A stretch of DNA of 19,393 nt, from positions 1-19,393 of the forward strand of contig CAZJYI010000192.1 in NCBI GenBank assembly GCA_964550025.1. Direction: 5' to 3'. The notes below the pieces were generated by a model. It saw nothing but the letters and a program-made list of their open reading frames with translations, had not been told where the DNA came from and made no database searches. Of this stretch, positions 12,405 through 19,393 are shown piece after piece; positions within the stretch are counted from its first letter, which is position 1; every line of letters begins with the position of its first letter. The stretch comes from CAZJYI01 sp964550025. GTDB taxonomy: Bacteria; Verrucomicrobiota; Kiritimatiellia; UBA8416; CAYOBW01. The position numbers and the translations under genes were made by a program.

Positions 12405-15209
12405 GTGAGACGGACGGCAAGACAGACCATGCTCGTGTGCGCGACCGCGTGCATGGTCACCGTTGGCGCCCGCGCGATCGACGTGCTTTTCACGCAACAA
12501 AGCTCGCCTCCGGGATTCATCGACGACGTGACCGCGGTCCAAGCCGGCTCAGCCGTGTCGACCGTACAGGCAGCGCGGGAAACGCAGGGGTACCGATTCG
12601 CCTACTGGGAGCTCAACGGCGTACAACAGCGCGATGCGGACGAACGCGCGCTCAATCCTATTCATTTCACAATCCTCGAAGACATCGTCGCCACGGCCGT
12701 CTACAGGCCGACAGGTGACGATACGAACACGAACGGCATTCCCGACTGGTGGGATCTGAACTACTACACCAACCTCAATGCGGCTGTGACGAATGACAGC
12801 GACGGCGATGGGACGGCACTCGCAATCGAGTACCTGCGGGACACGCACCCCTCGCTCGTCGACGACTTCACCGGCGGCGGCGTTTCCTTCACGTACGCTG
12901 ACGCAGCCGACTACGTCGGCCTGGTGATCTCGAACTACGCATCGCTACGGTACTGGAGCGATCCGGAGGGTGTCATCCCGCGGGGTTCGGTCCATGACGT
13001 CACCGGCACAGTTGTCCGCGCTCCGGACCTTTTCGGTTCCGTGAACGGCTATCGGTTTGTGCACTGGGAGTTCCGGGGTGAGGAACTGCGTGACGCGTCA
13101 GGGCGCGCGCTGGGTTCGTTTGCCGTGACACTGGTCACGAACATGGATGCGGTGGCGCACTTCGTGGCAGGAGACCGGGACTCGGACACAAACGGCGTGC
13201 CGGACTGGTTTGAGCTGCACTGCCACGGATCGCTGGGGCAGGCCGCGACAAACGACAGCGACGGCGATGGTTTCTCGCTGGCGGAGGAGTTCCTGCGGGA
13301 CTACCATCCCGGCCAACATGACGCTGTCGACGGTGGCGGCCTGTCGTTCACCTACTCGGTGGAAGAGCTCGTCGTTCACCCTTCGAACGCAGCGCTCTAC
13401 TCGGTCGCCAGCAGCCCGCCCGGCGTCCTGGAACCGCAGGAGACGGCCGCCGAGCTGGGAACGGTGATCCAGTTCCCCGATCTCTATGGCACACACACCG
13501 GTTACCGCTTCGCCTACTGGAGTCTGAACGGCGTACTCCAGACCGACCTGCTGGGGCGCGCGTATGGCGGCATCAGCCTGGTGCTGGCCTCCAACACACA
13601 CGGGGTGGCAACACTCATCGAGGAAGACCGCGACGCGGATGCGGATGGCGTCCCGGACTGGTACGAAGCGCATTTCTACGCCGACATGGACGAGGAAGGC
13701 GATAGCGACACGGACGGCGACGGTGTCCTGCTGCGCGAGGAGTGGTTGCGGGACTATCACCCGAACCTTGTCGACACGGTGGCAGGCGGAGGGCTGTCGT
13801 TCACCTATTCCACAAACTTCCTGGTTCCGGGCACGGGGGTCGTTCCGCCGGAACCGTTTGTCTACGGGAGCATCCCGGAGGGCCTGATCGATGACATCGC
13901 GTTTCCGACCAACATCGGCTCGGTGTGGGAGATTCCGTACGTACGCGGCGTCAGCAACGGGTATGCCTTCGCGTACTGGACGCACGACGGGGCCATCGTA
14001 ACCGATGAGGTCGGCCGGGCTGCGTTTTCCTTCTCGTTCGTTCTGCAGACCAACGAAGCGGAGGTGCTGGCCCACTTCTTCCCCGTCGGTGAAGACGCGG
14101 ATGGCGACGGGACACCGGACTGGTTCGAGTACCACTATGCGGGGAACACGAACGCGACGTCTGCTCACGACGGCGATGGAGACGGCGTGGGGCTGGCCGA
14201 GGAGTACATCCGCGACTACAACCCCCTGCTCCCTGACCAGGTGGCCGGGGGGGGCATCAGCTTCACGTATTCGCAAGAGGCCCTGTTGAGGTTCGGGTTC
14301 CATCACCGCGTCTCCGGCGGATTCGTGGACGGTGCGCCTCAGAGTGTCTTCTCAGTCGCCCCCCCTTCGACGGGTACCATTGCCCTTCCCGCCAACTCGC
14401 ATCCCGCCGTCGGCGACTGGGACGGGGATGGGGACCTGGATCTGTTTGTGGGGGGATCGAACGGGATCATGCGCGTATTCGAGAACGCCGGCTCGCCGCA
14501 GGTGATGAACCTGGTGGAGCGGACGACGAATTTCGCGGTGTGGACGTCGATGTGGGCGGGAATCACCAATCCCGCGCCGGCTCTGGGGGATTGGACCGGG
14601 GATGGGTGCGCGGATCTGGCGGTGGGCGGGGAGACGGGGAGTGTTCAACTCGTTGTCTTGCCCGGGTCGTTCCATGGGGACGCCCTCACGGGCGCACTAC
14701 CAACCGAGGCGAGGGACTCTCCCGTTCGTAGTGCGCTCGCCTGTCCCGCCGTAGCTTCTCGGCGAAGGCGGATGAGAGCGTCCCCACCGGGGAGAGAGAA
14801 GGGAACGTCCGAGGCGGGGGGATCTCCCGTTCGTAGTGCGCCCGTGAGGGCGTCCCCATGGGGGAGAGAGAGGGGAGCTTTCGCGGCGAGGGACGCCCTC
14901 ACGGGCACACTACAAACCAATGTGCATGTGGGCACATCTCTGTCTGTCCCCGCCTTCGGCGACATCAACGGGGATGGCTGGCAGGACCTTCTGGTGCTGG
15001 GCGGCGATGGGCGGGTGCGCTTCTTCCCGCACACGCAGAACCCCACTTCCCCCTACCCCGTCGTCCCTACGACCGCAGACCTGCTCAACTACCCCGTCCC
15101 CAACGCCATGGGCATCACCACCGCCGACGTGAACGAAGACGGGGTTGTGGATGTGTTGATTTCGGATGATAACGGGAACGTGTGGGAGTTTCATGGGAAC
15201 AGCCCGTGA
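12405..15209 (+). CDS. Secreted multi-module FG-GAP protein (cassette 3, second gene)
   Basis: The protein has 934 residues from GTG 12405, which has GAGGAG (12390-12395) 9 nt upstream and gives a compact signal peptide (MRRTARQTMLVCATACMVTVGARA). ATG 12381, abutting the NHL stop, is the alternative and adds eight residues. Four modules follow, with boundaries near residues 164, 317, 468 and 622. Each has an InlB-B-like core (YRFAYWELNG, YRFVHWEFRG, YRFAYWSLNG, YAFAYWTHDG), a DxDGDG loop pair with PDW(F/W/Y)E, LRDYHP-like segments and a GGG(L/I/V)SFTY closing. The FG-GAP domain starts near 664. A translated palindromic array (758-838) contains an extra 11-residue insertion, CPAVASRRRRM-like. 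The end is GNVWEFHGNSP. No anchor or catalytic motif is seen. Confidence 0.87.
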   Translation: MRRTARQTMLVCATACMVTVGARAIDVLFTQQSSPPGFIDDVTAVQAGSAVSTVQAARETQGYRFAYWELNGVQQRDADERALNPIHFTILEDIVATAVYRPTGDDTNTNGIPDWWDLNYYTNLNAAVTNDSDGDGTALAIEYLRDTHPSLVDDFTGGGVSFTYADAADYVGLVISNYASLRYWSDPEGVIPRGSVHDVTGTVVRAPDLFGSVNGYRFVHWEFRGEELRDASGRALGSFAVTLVTNMDAVAHFVAGDRDSDTNGVPDWFELHCHGSLGQAATNDSDGDGFSLAEEFLRDYHPGQHDAVDGGGLSFTYSVEELVVHPSNAALYSVASSPPGVLEPQETAAELGTVIQFPDLYGTHTGYRFAYWSLNGVLQTDLLGRAYGGISLVLASNTHGVATLIEEDRDADADGVPDWYEAHFYADMDEEGDSDTDGDGVLLREEWLRDYHPNLVDTVAGGGLSFTYSTNFLVPGTGVVPPEPFVYGSIPEGLIDDIAFPTNIGSVWEIPYVRGVSNGYAFAYWTHDGAIVTDEVGRAAFSFSFVLQTNEAEVLAHFFPVGEDADGDGTPDWFEYHYAGNTNATSAHDGDGDGVGLAEEYIRDYNPLLPDQVAGGGISFTYSQEALLRFGFHHRVSGGFVDGAPQSVFSVAPPSTGTIALPANSHPAVGDWDGDGDLDLFVGGSNGIMRVFENAGSPQVMNLVERTTNFAVWTSMWAGITNPAPALGDWTGDGCADLAVGGETGSVQLVVLPGSFHGDALTGALPTEARDSPVRSALACPAVASRRRRMRASPPGREKGTSEAGGSPVRSAPVRASPWGRERGAFAARDALTGTLQTNVHVGTSLSVPAFGDINGDGWQDLLVLGGDGRVRFFPHTQNPTSPYPVVPTTADLLNYPVPNAMGITTADVNEDGVVDVLISDDNGNVWEFHGNSP
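12480..14270 (+). repeat. Four InlB-B-like/calcium-loop modules of 151-154 residues
   Basis: Module ends, marked by SFTY codons, fall at 12896, 13355, 13808 and 14270, giving internal lengths of 459, 453 and 462 nt. The closing GGG(L/I/V)SFTY is shared by all four modules of this gene and by none of the modules in neighbouring genes. Confidence 0.8.
14676..14918. repeat. In-frame palindromic repeat array, 243 nt, with nested insertion
   Basis: Copies lie at 14676-14705 (inverted, loop TCAC), 14723-14785 (direct, interrupted by 33 bp), 14828-14857 (direct, loop GTGA) and 14890-14918 (inverted, arms CGCCC/GGGCA with one unpaired end). Without the 33-bp insertion the length would be 210 nt, the same as the array at 212-421, and the order and orientation of copies also match that array. 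Confidence 0.9.
14740..14772. repeat. 33-bp second hairpin inserted in the tetraloop of a palindrome
   Basis: The host palindrome reads CGCTCG, then 33 extra bases, then TGAGAGCG; joining the ends restores arms CGCTC/GAGCG with loop GTGA. The insert includes TGTCCCGCCGTAGC and CGGCGAAGGCGGA and can form its own stem from CGCCG and CGGCG. Its 11 codons keep the frame open. No target-site duplication is evident. Confidence 0.8.
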
Positions 15210-15223
15210 CAACGACTGAATAC
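15209..15223 (+). promoter_or_regulatory. Conserved leader motif AACGACTGAATAC, copy 3
   Basis: ACAACGACTGAATAC matches 1777-1791 over 15 bases and starts at the last base of the FG-GAP stop codon, about 40 nt before the NHL gene at 15250. The surrounding sequence otherwise differs from the other two leaders. Confidence 0.35.
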
Positions 15224-15249
15224 AAGGAAGATCAAGTGAGGAGACCGTC

Positions 15250-17013
15250 ATGAATGCGAGAATGAGTCTAACCCGATTGGGGCAAGCCGTGGTCATCCTG
15301 GCGACACTCGGGTGTGCCGACGCATGGGCGTTCACCCCCCCTCAAGAGAGGTGGATTATCGAGGACCATCTCGGATGGGAAGTACCCAGCCCTTGGGACG
15401 TGGAGGAACTGGAAGGGAAGTTGTACGTGACCTGTGAGGACGGTTTCGTCCGCGTCTACACGCCGCAGGGCGATCTGGTAGACCAGTTCGGTGGCAACGG
15501 AACTGGAGACGGCCAGTTCAGCAGTCCGAGAGGGATTGCTGAACACGACGGTCTGCTCTACGTGGCGGAACACGGTGCAAACCGGATCCAGGTTGTCACA
15601 ACCAATGGAACACACATTCGCAAGTGGGGAAGCGGGGGTCTCGGGGATGACGACGTTTACACACCCATAGACGTAGCCCTCGATGATCAGCACCTCTACG
15701 TGACGGAACACTCATCTCACCGGATCAAGGTATTCACGCACGACGGTCAGTACGTGCGAAAATGGGGAACCGAGGGAAGCCTTGTGGGTCAACTGAAGAA
15801 TCCCTGGGGCATCGCCGTGGACGCGTCGCACGTGTACGTGGCGGACTTGTCCAACAGACGCGTCCAGGTTTTCACGAAGAACGGGCTCTTTGTGCGTGAG
15901 TGGACTCCGCTCAAACCGGATTCGGGCAACCAGGTGTCATATGGTCCCTACTGCCTCGCCCTTCACGGGGGCAGTGTGTTCGCCAGTTACGGCAGAGTAC
16001 CCTCGGGCCGCATCAACTGGCTCAGCGGCATTACCGTCGCCAACAAAGGCGGGGACATAGCCTGGTGGTTGATGACGTCGCAGGGCAACAAAAACCACTA
16101 CTACCCGCCTCTGAACCACCCTCGCGGTCTCGTCGTGCGGGATCCCTTCATGTATGTCGTTGACAACGACCACAATCACCTTCTGCCGTGTCGCCGCGTT
16201 TTCCGGACGCTCGGCACAATGGCCAGCCAGTCCAACAGCGTGCCCGTTGGTGACGTGCTCCTGACTCGGCAACGCCACGGCTCATCGGTTCTCGACATCG
16301 ACTACACTGTCGTGGACGACGACAGTGTCGTGACCGCCTATGCGGCAGCATTCGCCCCGGGCGACCCCGGCATCGACACCATCATCCCCATGTCCGGACT
16401 GATTGAAGGGACGGATCTGAACGTGGGAACGGGCGTCGTGGTCGGTGTGACGAATCGCCTGAGCTGGGATGTCAGCCAGGACTGGCAGGAGCACTACGGC
16501 AATGTCCGCGTCGCCATCCTGGCCAAGGACGGCAGGGAGCTTCTGGATGTTCACTTCCTGCACCTGCCTCCGGACGGTTCGAACAGTACCCTGGTGATAA
16601 GTCGACTGCCGGTCGTGGCTCATGATCTTCTGAACCTCTGGTTCTGGTTGATCGCCAAGCAGGAACCCACGATGCGCCTCGATGAAGGCAGAGTATACGG
16701 CGTGGGCGGTGCTCACGATGGTGTGTTGCTGGCGGAAGGCAGTACCACGACAGACGCGGGACGCGAGTTCCTATTCTCCTACCTCGGGCTGAGGCAGGCA
16801 ACAGCAGAAGAACTTGTGCGCGCCCGAGAGGCCGGCACACCGGGGTCTGTCACGCAATGGGATTCGCGCTACGAGGTCCCGCGTTCTGAAGACAACTACC
16901 TGACCTACCACATCGGCAGAGTCGATACGCGGGGCCGACCGAGGAAAGTGAATGAGTACGGATTCGACACACATTCGACCGATATCGACGGCTGGTGGGT
17001 GGTGAGAGAGTAA
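15250..17013 (+). CDS. Secreted NHL beta-propeller protein with companion domain (cassette 4, first gene)
   Basis: The protein has 587 residues. ATG 15250 has GAGGAG (15238-15243) 6 nt upstream. The N-terminus (MNARMSLTRLGQAVVILATLGCADAWA) is a signal peptide. NHL repeats are the clearest in the window, at about residues 86-215: GDGQFSSPRGIAE, HGANRIQVVTTNG, SSHRIKVFTHDGQYVRKWG, VGQLKNPWGIAV and LSNRRVQVFTKNG. The propeller probably continues to about 315. After RRVFRTLG the companion domain (about 345-450) has VLDIDYTVVDDD and TDLNVGTGVVVGV, then LLDVHFLHLPP, VYGVGG and LGLRQAT, ending DGWWVVRE. It is longer than its paralogues through an insertion near the propeller end and an extra stretch before the tail. 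It sits 40 nt after one FG-GAP gene and 43 nt before the next. Confidence 0.88.
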   Translation: MNARMSLTRLGQAVVILATLGCADAWAFTPPQERWIIEDHLGWEVPSPWDVEELEGKLYVTCEDGFVRVYTPQGDLVDQFGGNGTGDGQFSSPRGIAEHDGLLYVAEHGANRIQVVTTNGTHIRKWGSGGLGDDDVYTPIDVALDDQHLYVTEHSSHRIKVFTHDGQYVRKWGTEGSLVGQLKNPWGIAVDASHVYVADLSNRRVQVFTKNGLFVREWTPLKPDSGNQVSYGPYCLALHGGSVFASYGRVPSGRINWLSGITVANKGGDIAWWLMTSQGNKNHYYPPLNHPRGLVVRDPFMYVVDNDHNHLLPCRRVFRTLGTMASQSNSVPVGDVLLTRQRHGSSVLDIDYTVVDDDSVVTAYAAAFAPGDPGIDTIIPMSGLIEGTDLNVGTGVVVGVTNRLSWDVSQDWQEHYGNVRVAILAKDGRELLDVHFLHLPPDGSNSTLVISRLPVVAHDLLNLWFWLIAKQEPTMRLDEGRVYGVGGAHDGVLLAEGSTTTDAGREFLFSYLGLRQATAEELVRAREAGTPGSVTQWDSRYEVPRSEDNYLTYHIGRVDTRGRPRKVNEYGFDTHSTDIDGWWVVRE

Positions 17014-17056
17014 GGGAGTGCCGCAATCCCGGACTTGCGGTTCCCGGATCTGCGAT

Positions 17057-19393
17057 ATGAAGTCTGAACGTACAGAGAGAGAGCCTTTGCCCTTCGAGCC
17101 AGCTCAGGGCGAGCGGGCGCGTAGCGGGCGGGGCATCGCGACGGTGTCGGCGTTTCTCTTTCTGTCTGTGACTACGTGTGCGCCGGCCGCGACTGTGCCG
17201 TTCATACAGCGGAGCGAACCGCCGGGGCTGTACAGTTCCGAGCAGGATCTTGAAAGCGGCGTGTGGCTGACGACGCTGGATGTTCCGCAATCAACCGCGT
17301 CCTATCATTTCACGCACTGGACGATCAACGGAGTCGAGCAGCGTGACGAGCTCGGGCTTGGCATCACCCCGATCACCTTCCTGATACTGCAGCCGACGAC
17401 GGCCACGTGTCACCACGTCCTATCCTCTCTGGACGCTGATGGCGACGGCGTGCACGACTGGTATGAGATCCATGTCAATGGTCACACGAACGGCATCGCA
17501 ACGAGTGATCCCGATGGTGACGGGTTTGGTCTCGCACAAGAATACCGGCGGGACTATCACCCCCACCTGACGAATGAGATTGTGGATGGCGGGTTCTCGA
17601 TTATGCTGGCGCCTATCACTCCGGAAATAGACATGGCGGGGAAACACACCTTCGACCGTCGGTCCGAGCCGGACGGTCTCTGGCTCGGTTACTCGGCTGT
17701 GCTCGATCACGGGACGATCGTGACAAATGATGACGTCTACGGAAGCGTCGACGGCTATTCCTTCTGTTACTGGACGCTGAATGGCGTCAGACAGACGGAC
17801 CGCGCGGGACGCGCGGTCTCGCGGTTCGCGTTTGCCCTGCAAACGAACAGCGTGGCGATCGCGCACTACATTCCGAGCGACCAGGATGCCGATGGTGATG
17901 GCGTGTATGACTGGATTGAACTGAACTACTATGGTTCCACGAACACCGCTCCTTCCGACGACACCGATCTCGATGGCTACAGTTTTGCGGAAGAACTCCG
18001 ATGGGAGTACCATCCGCTCCTCACGAACGAGATCGTGGATGGCGGCTGGTCCTTGACGTTGGCCCCGGAGACCCCTGTTCTTGTCGACACGAACCTGGTC
18101 ATCTTCACGACTCGCAGTGACCCATTTCACGTTCTCCAGAGTAGCGACCAGGCCGTTGAAGTCGGAGCAACCGTCACGGTAGACGAATCGTACGGGCTGC
18201 AGGGCGGCCTTTCCTTCTGTTACTGGACGCTCAACGGTGTGATTCAGACGGATCCAGCCGGCCGAGCGCTGTCTGGCTTCGATGTCACGGTCCTGAGCAA
18301 CACCGTGGCCGAGGCGGTGTACCGGAACACCCATGCCGACGAAGACGGAGACAGCATGCCGGACTGGTTGGAGCTCAACTACACGGGTTCCCTGGCCGGG
18401 AATCCGGCGGACGACGCCGACCGTGACGGGTTTGGCCTGGCGGAGGAAATCCGTCGCGACTACCACCCTTCCTTGACGAACGAAATCCGCGACGGCGGAT
18501 TCTCCCTGATGCTTGCCCCTCCTCAACATCTCGAACCGGCACCCGGCTATGCCGTGTATATCGAAAGGAGCGTCCCCGAAGGTGCCGTGCCGACTCGGGA
18601 GGAGGTGCTGCCGCGCGGTTCTGTGGTCAACACCGCCGCTGCTCCGACTACGTCAGGAGGACGGAACTTCGTGTTCTGGACGGTCAATGACGTCCAGGAA
18701 CGAGATGAGGACGGGATCCCGCGGGCGTCAGCCACATTCGTGTTCGAGAGCAATACGGTCGCGGAGGCGCACTATGTGAACGCGACGGTGGATGACGACG
18801 AAGACGGCGCACTGGATTGGCTCGAGTACTACTACCATGGAACAACAGATTTCCCCGTGACTCTCGATCTCGACGGTGACGGCTTCAGCCTGGTGGAGGA
18901 ACTGCGCAGGCACTACCAATGCGGCATTACCAACGAAGTCCGTGACGGTGGGTTCTCCATTATCCTGGGTTCCTCCGTGAACCTGAACCTGCAGTTTCAC
19001 CCGCGCGTCGGAGAGGCGCTCCAGGACGGCGCGCCTACGGCGTTCTTCGCGACTGACGCCACCGGTACTTTCTCGGTTGCGGCCAACTCCCACCCCGCGG
19101 TCGGGGATTGGGATGGGGACGGGGACCTGGATCTGTTTGTGGGGGGATCGAACGGCGTCATGCGCGTGTTCGAGAACGCCGGCTCGCCGCAGGTGATGAA
19201 CCTGGTGGAGAGGACGACGAATTTTGCGGCGCTGGCATCGCTGTGGGCGGGCATCACGAATCCAGCGCCGGCACTGGGGGACTGGACGGGGGATGGGTGT
19301 GCGGATTTGGCGGTGGGCGGGGAGACGGGCGGTGTTCAACTCGTTGTCTCGCCGGGTTCGTTCCGTGGGGACGCCCTCACGGGCGCACTACCA
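17057..19393 (+). CDS. Secreted multi-module FG-GAP protein, 3' end beyond the window (cassette 4, second gene)
   Basis: The frame is open from ATG 17057 to the last base, 779 codons, with no stop. It is a genuine large gene cut by the window. The first ~29 residues include a translated dispersed repeat (17091-17129). GTG 17144 would start directly at the signal peptide (SAFLFLSVTTCAPAA), and neither start has a strong Shine-Dalgarno. Four modules follow (ends at residues 186, 337, 488 and 639), each with HW/YW/FW InlB-B-like cores, DxDGDG loops with DW(Y/I/L)E, and a DGG(F/W)S closing. The FG-GAP domain begins near residue 677 (NSHPAVGDWDGDGDLDLFVGG) and is cut at the beginning of its palindromic array. 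Domain order matches the three complete relatives. Confidence 0.85.
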   Translation, partial: MKSERTEREPLPFEPAQGERARSGRGIATVSAFLFLSVTTCAPAATVPFIQRSEPPGLYSSEQDLESGVWLTTLDVPQSTASYHFTHWTINGVEQRDELGLGITPITFLILQPTTATCHHVLSSLDADGDGVHDWYEIHVNGHTNGIATSDPDGDGFGLAQEYRRDYHPHLTNEIVDGGFSIMLAPITPEIDMAGKHTFDRRSEPDGLWLGYSAVLDHGTIVTNDDVYGSVDGYSFCYWTLNGVRQTDRAGRAVSRFAFALQTNSVAIAHYIPSDQDADGDGVYDWIELNYYGSTNTAPSDDTDLDGYSFAEELRWEYHPLLTNEIVDGGWSLTLAPETPVLVDTNLVIFTTRSDPFHVLQSSDQAVEVGATVTVDESYGLQGGLSFCYWTLNGVIQTDPAGRALSGFDVTVLSNTVAEAVYRNTHADEDGDSMPDWLELNYTGSLAGNPADDADRDGFGLAEEIRRDYHPSLTNEIRDGGFSLMLAPPQHLEPAPGYAVYIERSVPEGAVPTREEVLPRGSVVNTAAAPTTSGGRNFVFWTVNDVQERDEDGIPRASATFVFESNTVAEAHYVNATVDDDEDGALDWLEYYYHGTTDFPVTLDLDGDGFSLVEELRRHYQCGITNEVRDGGFSIILGSSVNLNLQFHPRVGEALQDGAPTAFFATDATGTFSVAANSHPAVGDWDGDGDLDLFVGGSNGVMRVFENAGSPQVMNLVERTTNFAALASLWAGITNPAPALGDWTGDGCADLAVGGETGGVQLVVSPGSFRGDALTGALP
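17091..17129. repeat. CCTTCGAG...CTCAGGGC-type dispersed repeat, copy 2, inside a coding N-terminus
   Basis: This is related to 6657-6694 but lies in frame between ATG 17057 and the signal-peptide core, where it is read as PFEPAQGERARSG. Whether it is really translated depends on the start used. Confidence 0.6.
17615..18973 (+). repeat. Three exact 453-nt (151-residue) protein modules
   Basis: Units 17615-18067, 18068-18520 and 18521-18973 all have identical length, the same as the units at 4211-5569 although the sequences differ substantially. Closings are DGGWSLTLAP, DGGFSLMLAP and DGGFSIILGS. The preceding module ends DGGFSIMLAP at 17614. Confidence 0.85.
19367..19393. repeat. Palindromic repeat, inverted, cut by the window end
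   Basis: GGGGACGCCC, loop TCAC, GGGCGCACTACCA is the first copy of the array at the same place in the FG-GAP domain as in the other four genes. The rest lies outside the window. Confidence 0.85.

Noticed and set aside
13098..14306. Long antisense open frame opposite the 12405 gene
   Set aside because: It mirrors the repeated modules of the real gene on the other strand and has no recognisable protein features.
17420..18529. Long antisense open frame (369 codons)
   Set aside because: The opposite strand carries the FG-GAP gene from 17057 with clear modules, so this frame is a shadow of its 453-nt repeats.

Overview
The window is GC-rich bacterial DNA with every convincing gene on the + strand. 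It is dominated by large secreted repeat proteins: NHL and RCC1 beta-propellers, FG-GAP/VCBS proteins, InlB-B-like modules and DxDxDG calcium-loop modules. It is also crowded with short palindromic repeats. This style recalls the PVC group (Kiritimatiellota, Verrucomicrobiota, Lentisphaerota), but there is no rRNA or other marker gene, so the assignment is an impression only. I see no tRNA, rRNA, transposase or CRISPR array.

Layout: (1) 2-712, the 3' end of an FG-GAP protein cut by the window start. (2) 750-1421, a VapBC-type toxin-antitoxin pair with a doubled 13-bp motif just before the antitoxin. (3) 1422-1833, a gene-free stretch filled with palindromic repeats. (4) From 1834 to the window end, four successive two-gene cassettes. 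Each has a first gene encoding a signal peptide, a propeller and a shared companion domain. The second gene encodes a signal peptide, three or four InlB-B-like/calcium-loop modules of about 151 residues, and a C-terminal FG-GAP domain. The pairs are 1834/3668 (NHL + FG-GAP), 6784/8343 (RCC1 + FG-GAP, ATGA overlap), 10716/12405 (NHL + FG-GAP) and 15250/17057 (NHL + FG-GAP, running off the end with its frame still open). The truncated gene at the start is probably the second member of a fifth cassette.

The FG-GAP genes carry an array of palindromic repeats in frame between the second and third visible FG-GAP repeats. The four complete arrays are 210, 282, 282 and 243 nt long, all multiples of three, so the repeats are translated into an Arg/Pro/Ala/Ser-rich linker. 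The hairpin arms vary with compensating changes. One copy contains a 33-bp second hairpin exactly in its tetraloop. Long stretches of the FG-GAP ends are identical or nearly so between genes, and the 8343 gene looks like a mosaic of its neighbours, which points to recent recombination.

The cassettes most likely make paired extracellular or envelope proteins. I see no catalytic motif, no membrane anchor beyond the signal peptides, and no known sorting tail, so their biological role remains unknown.
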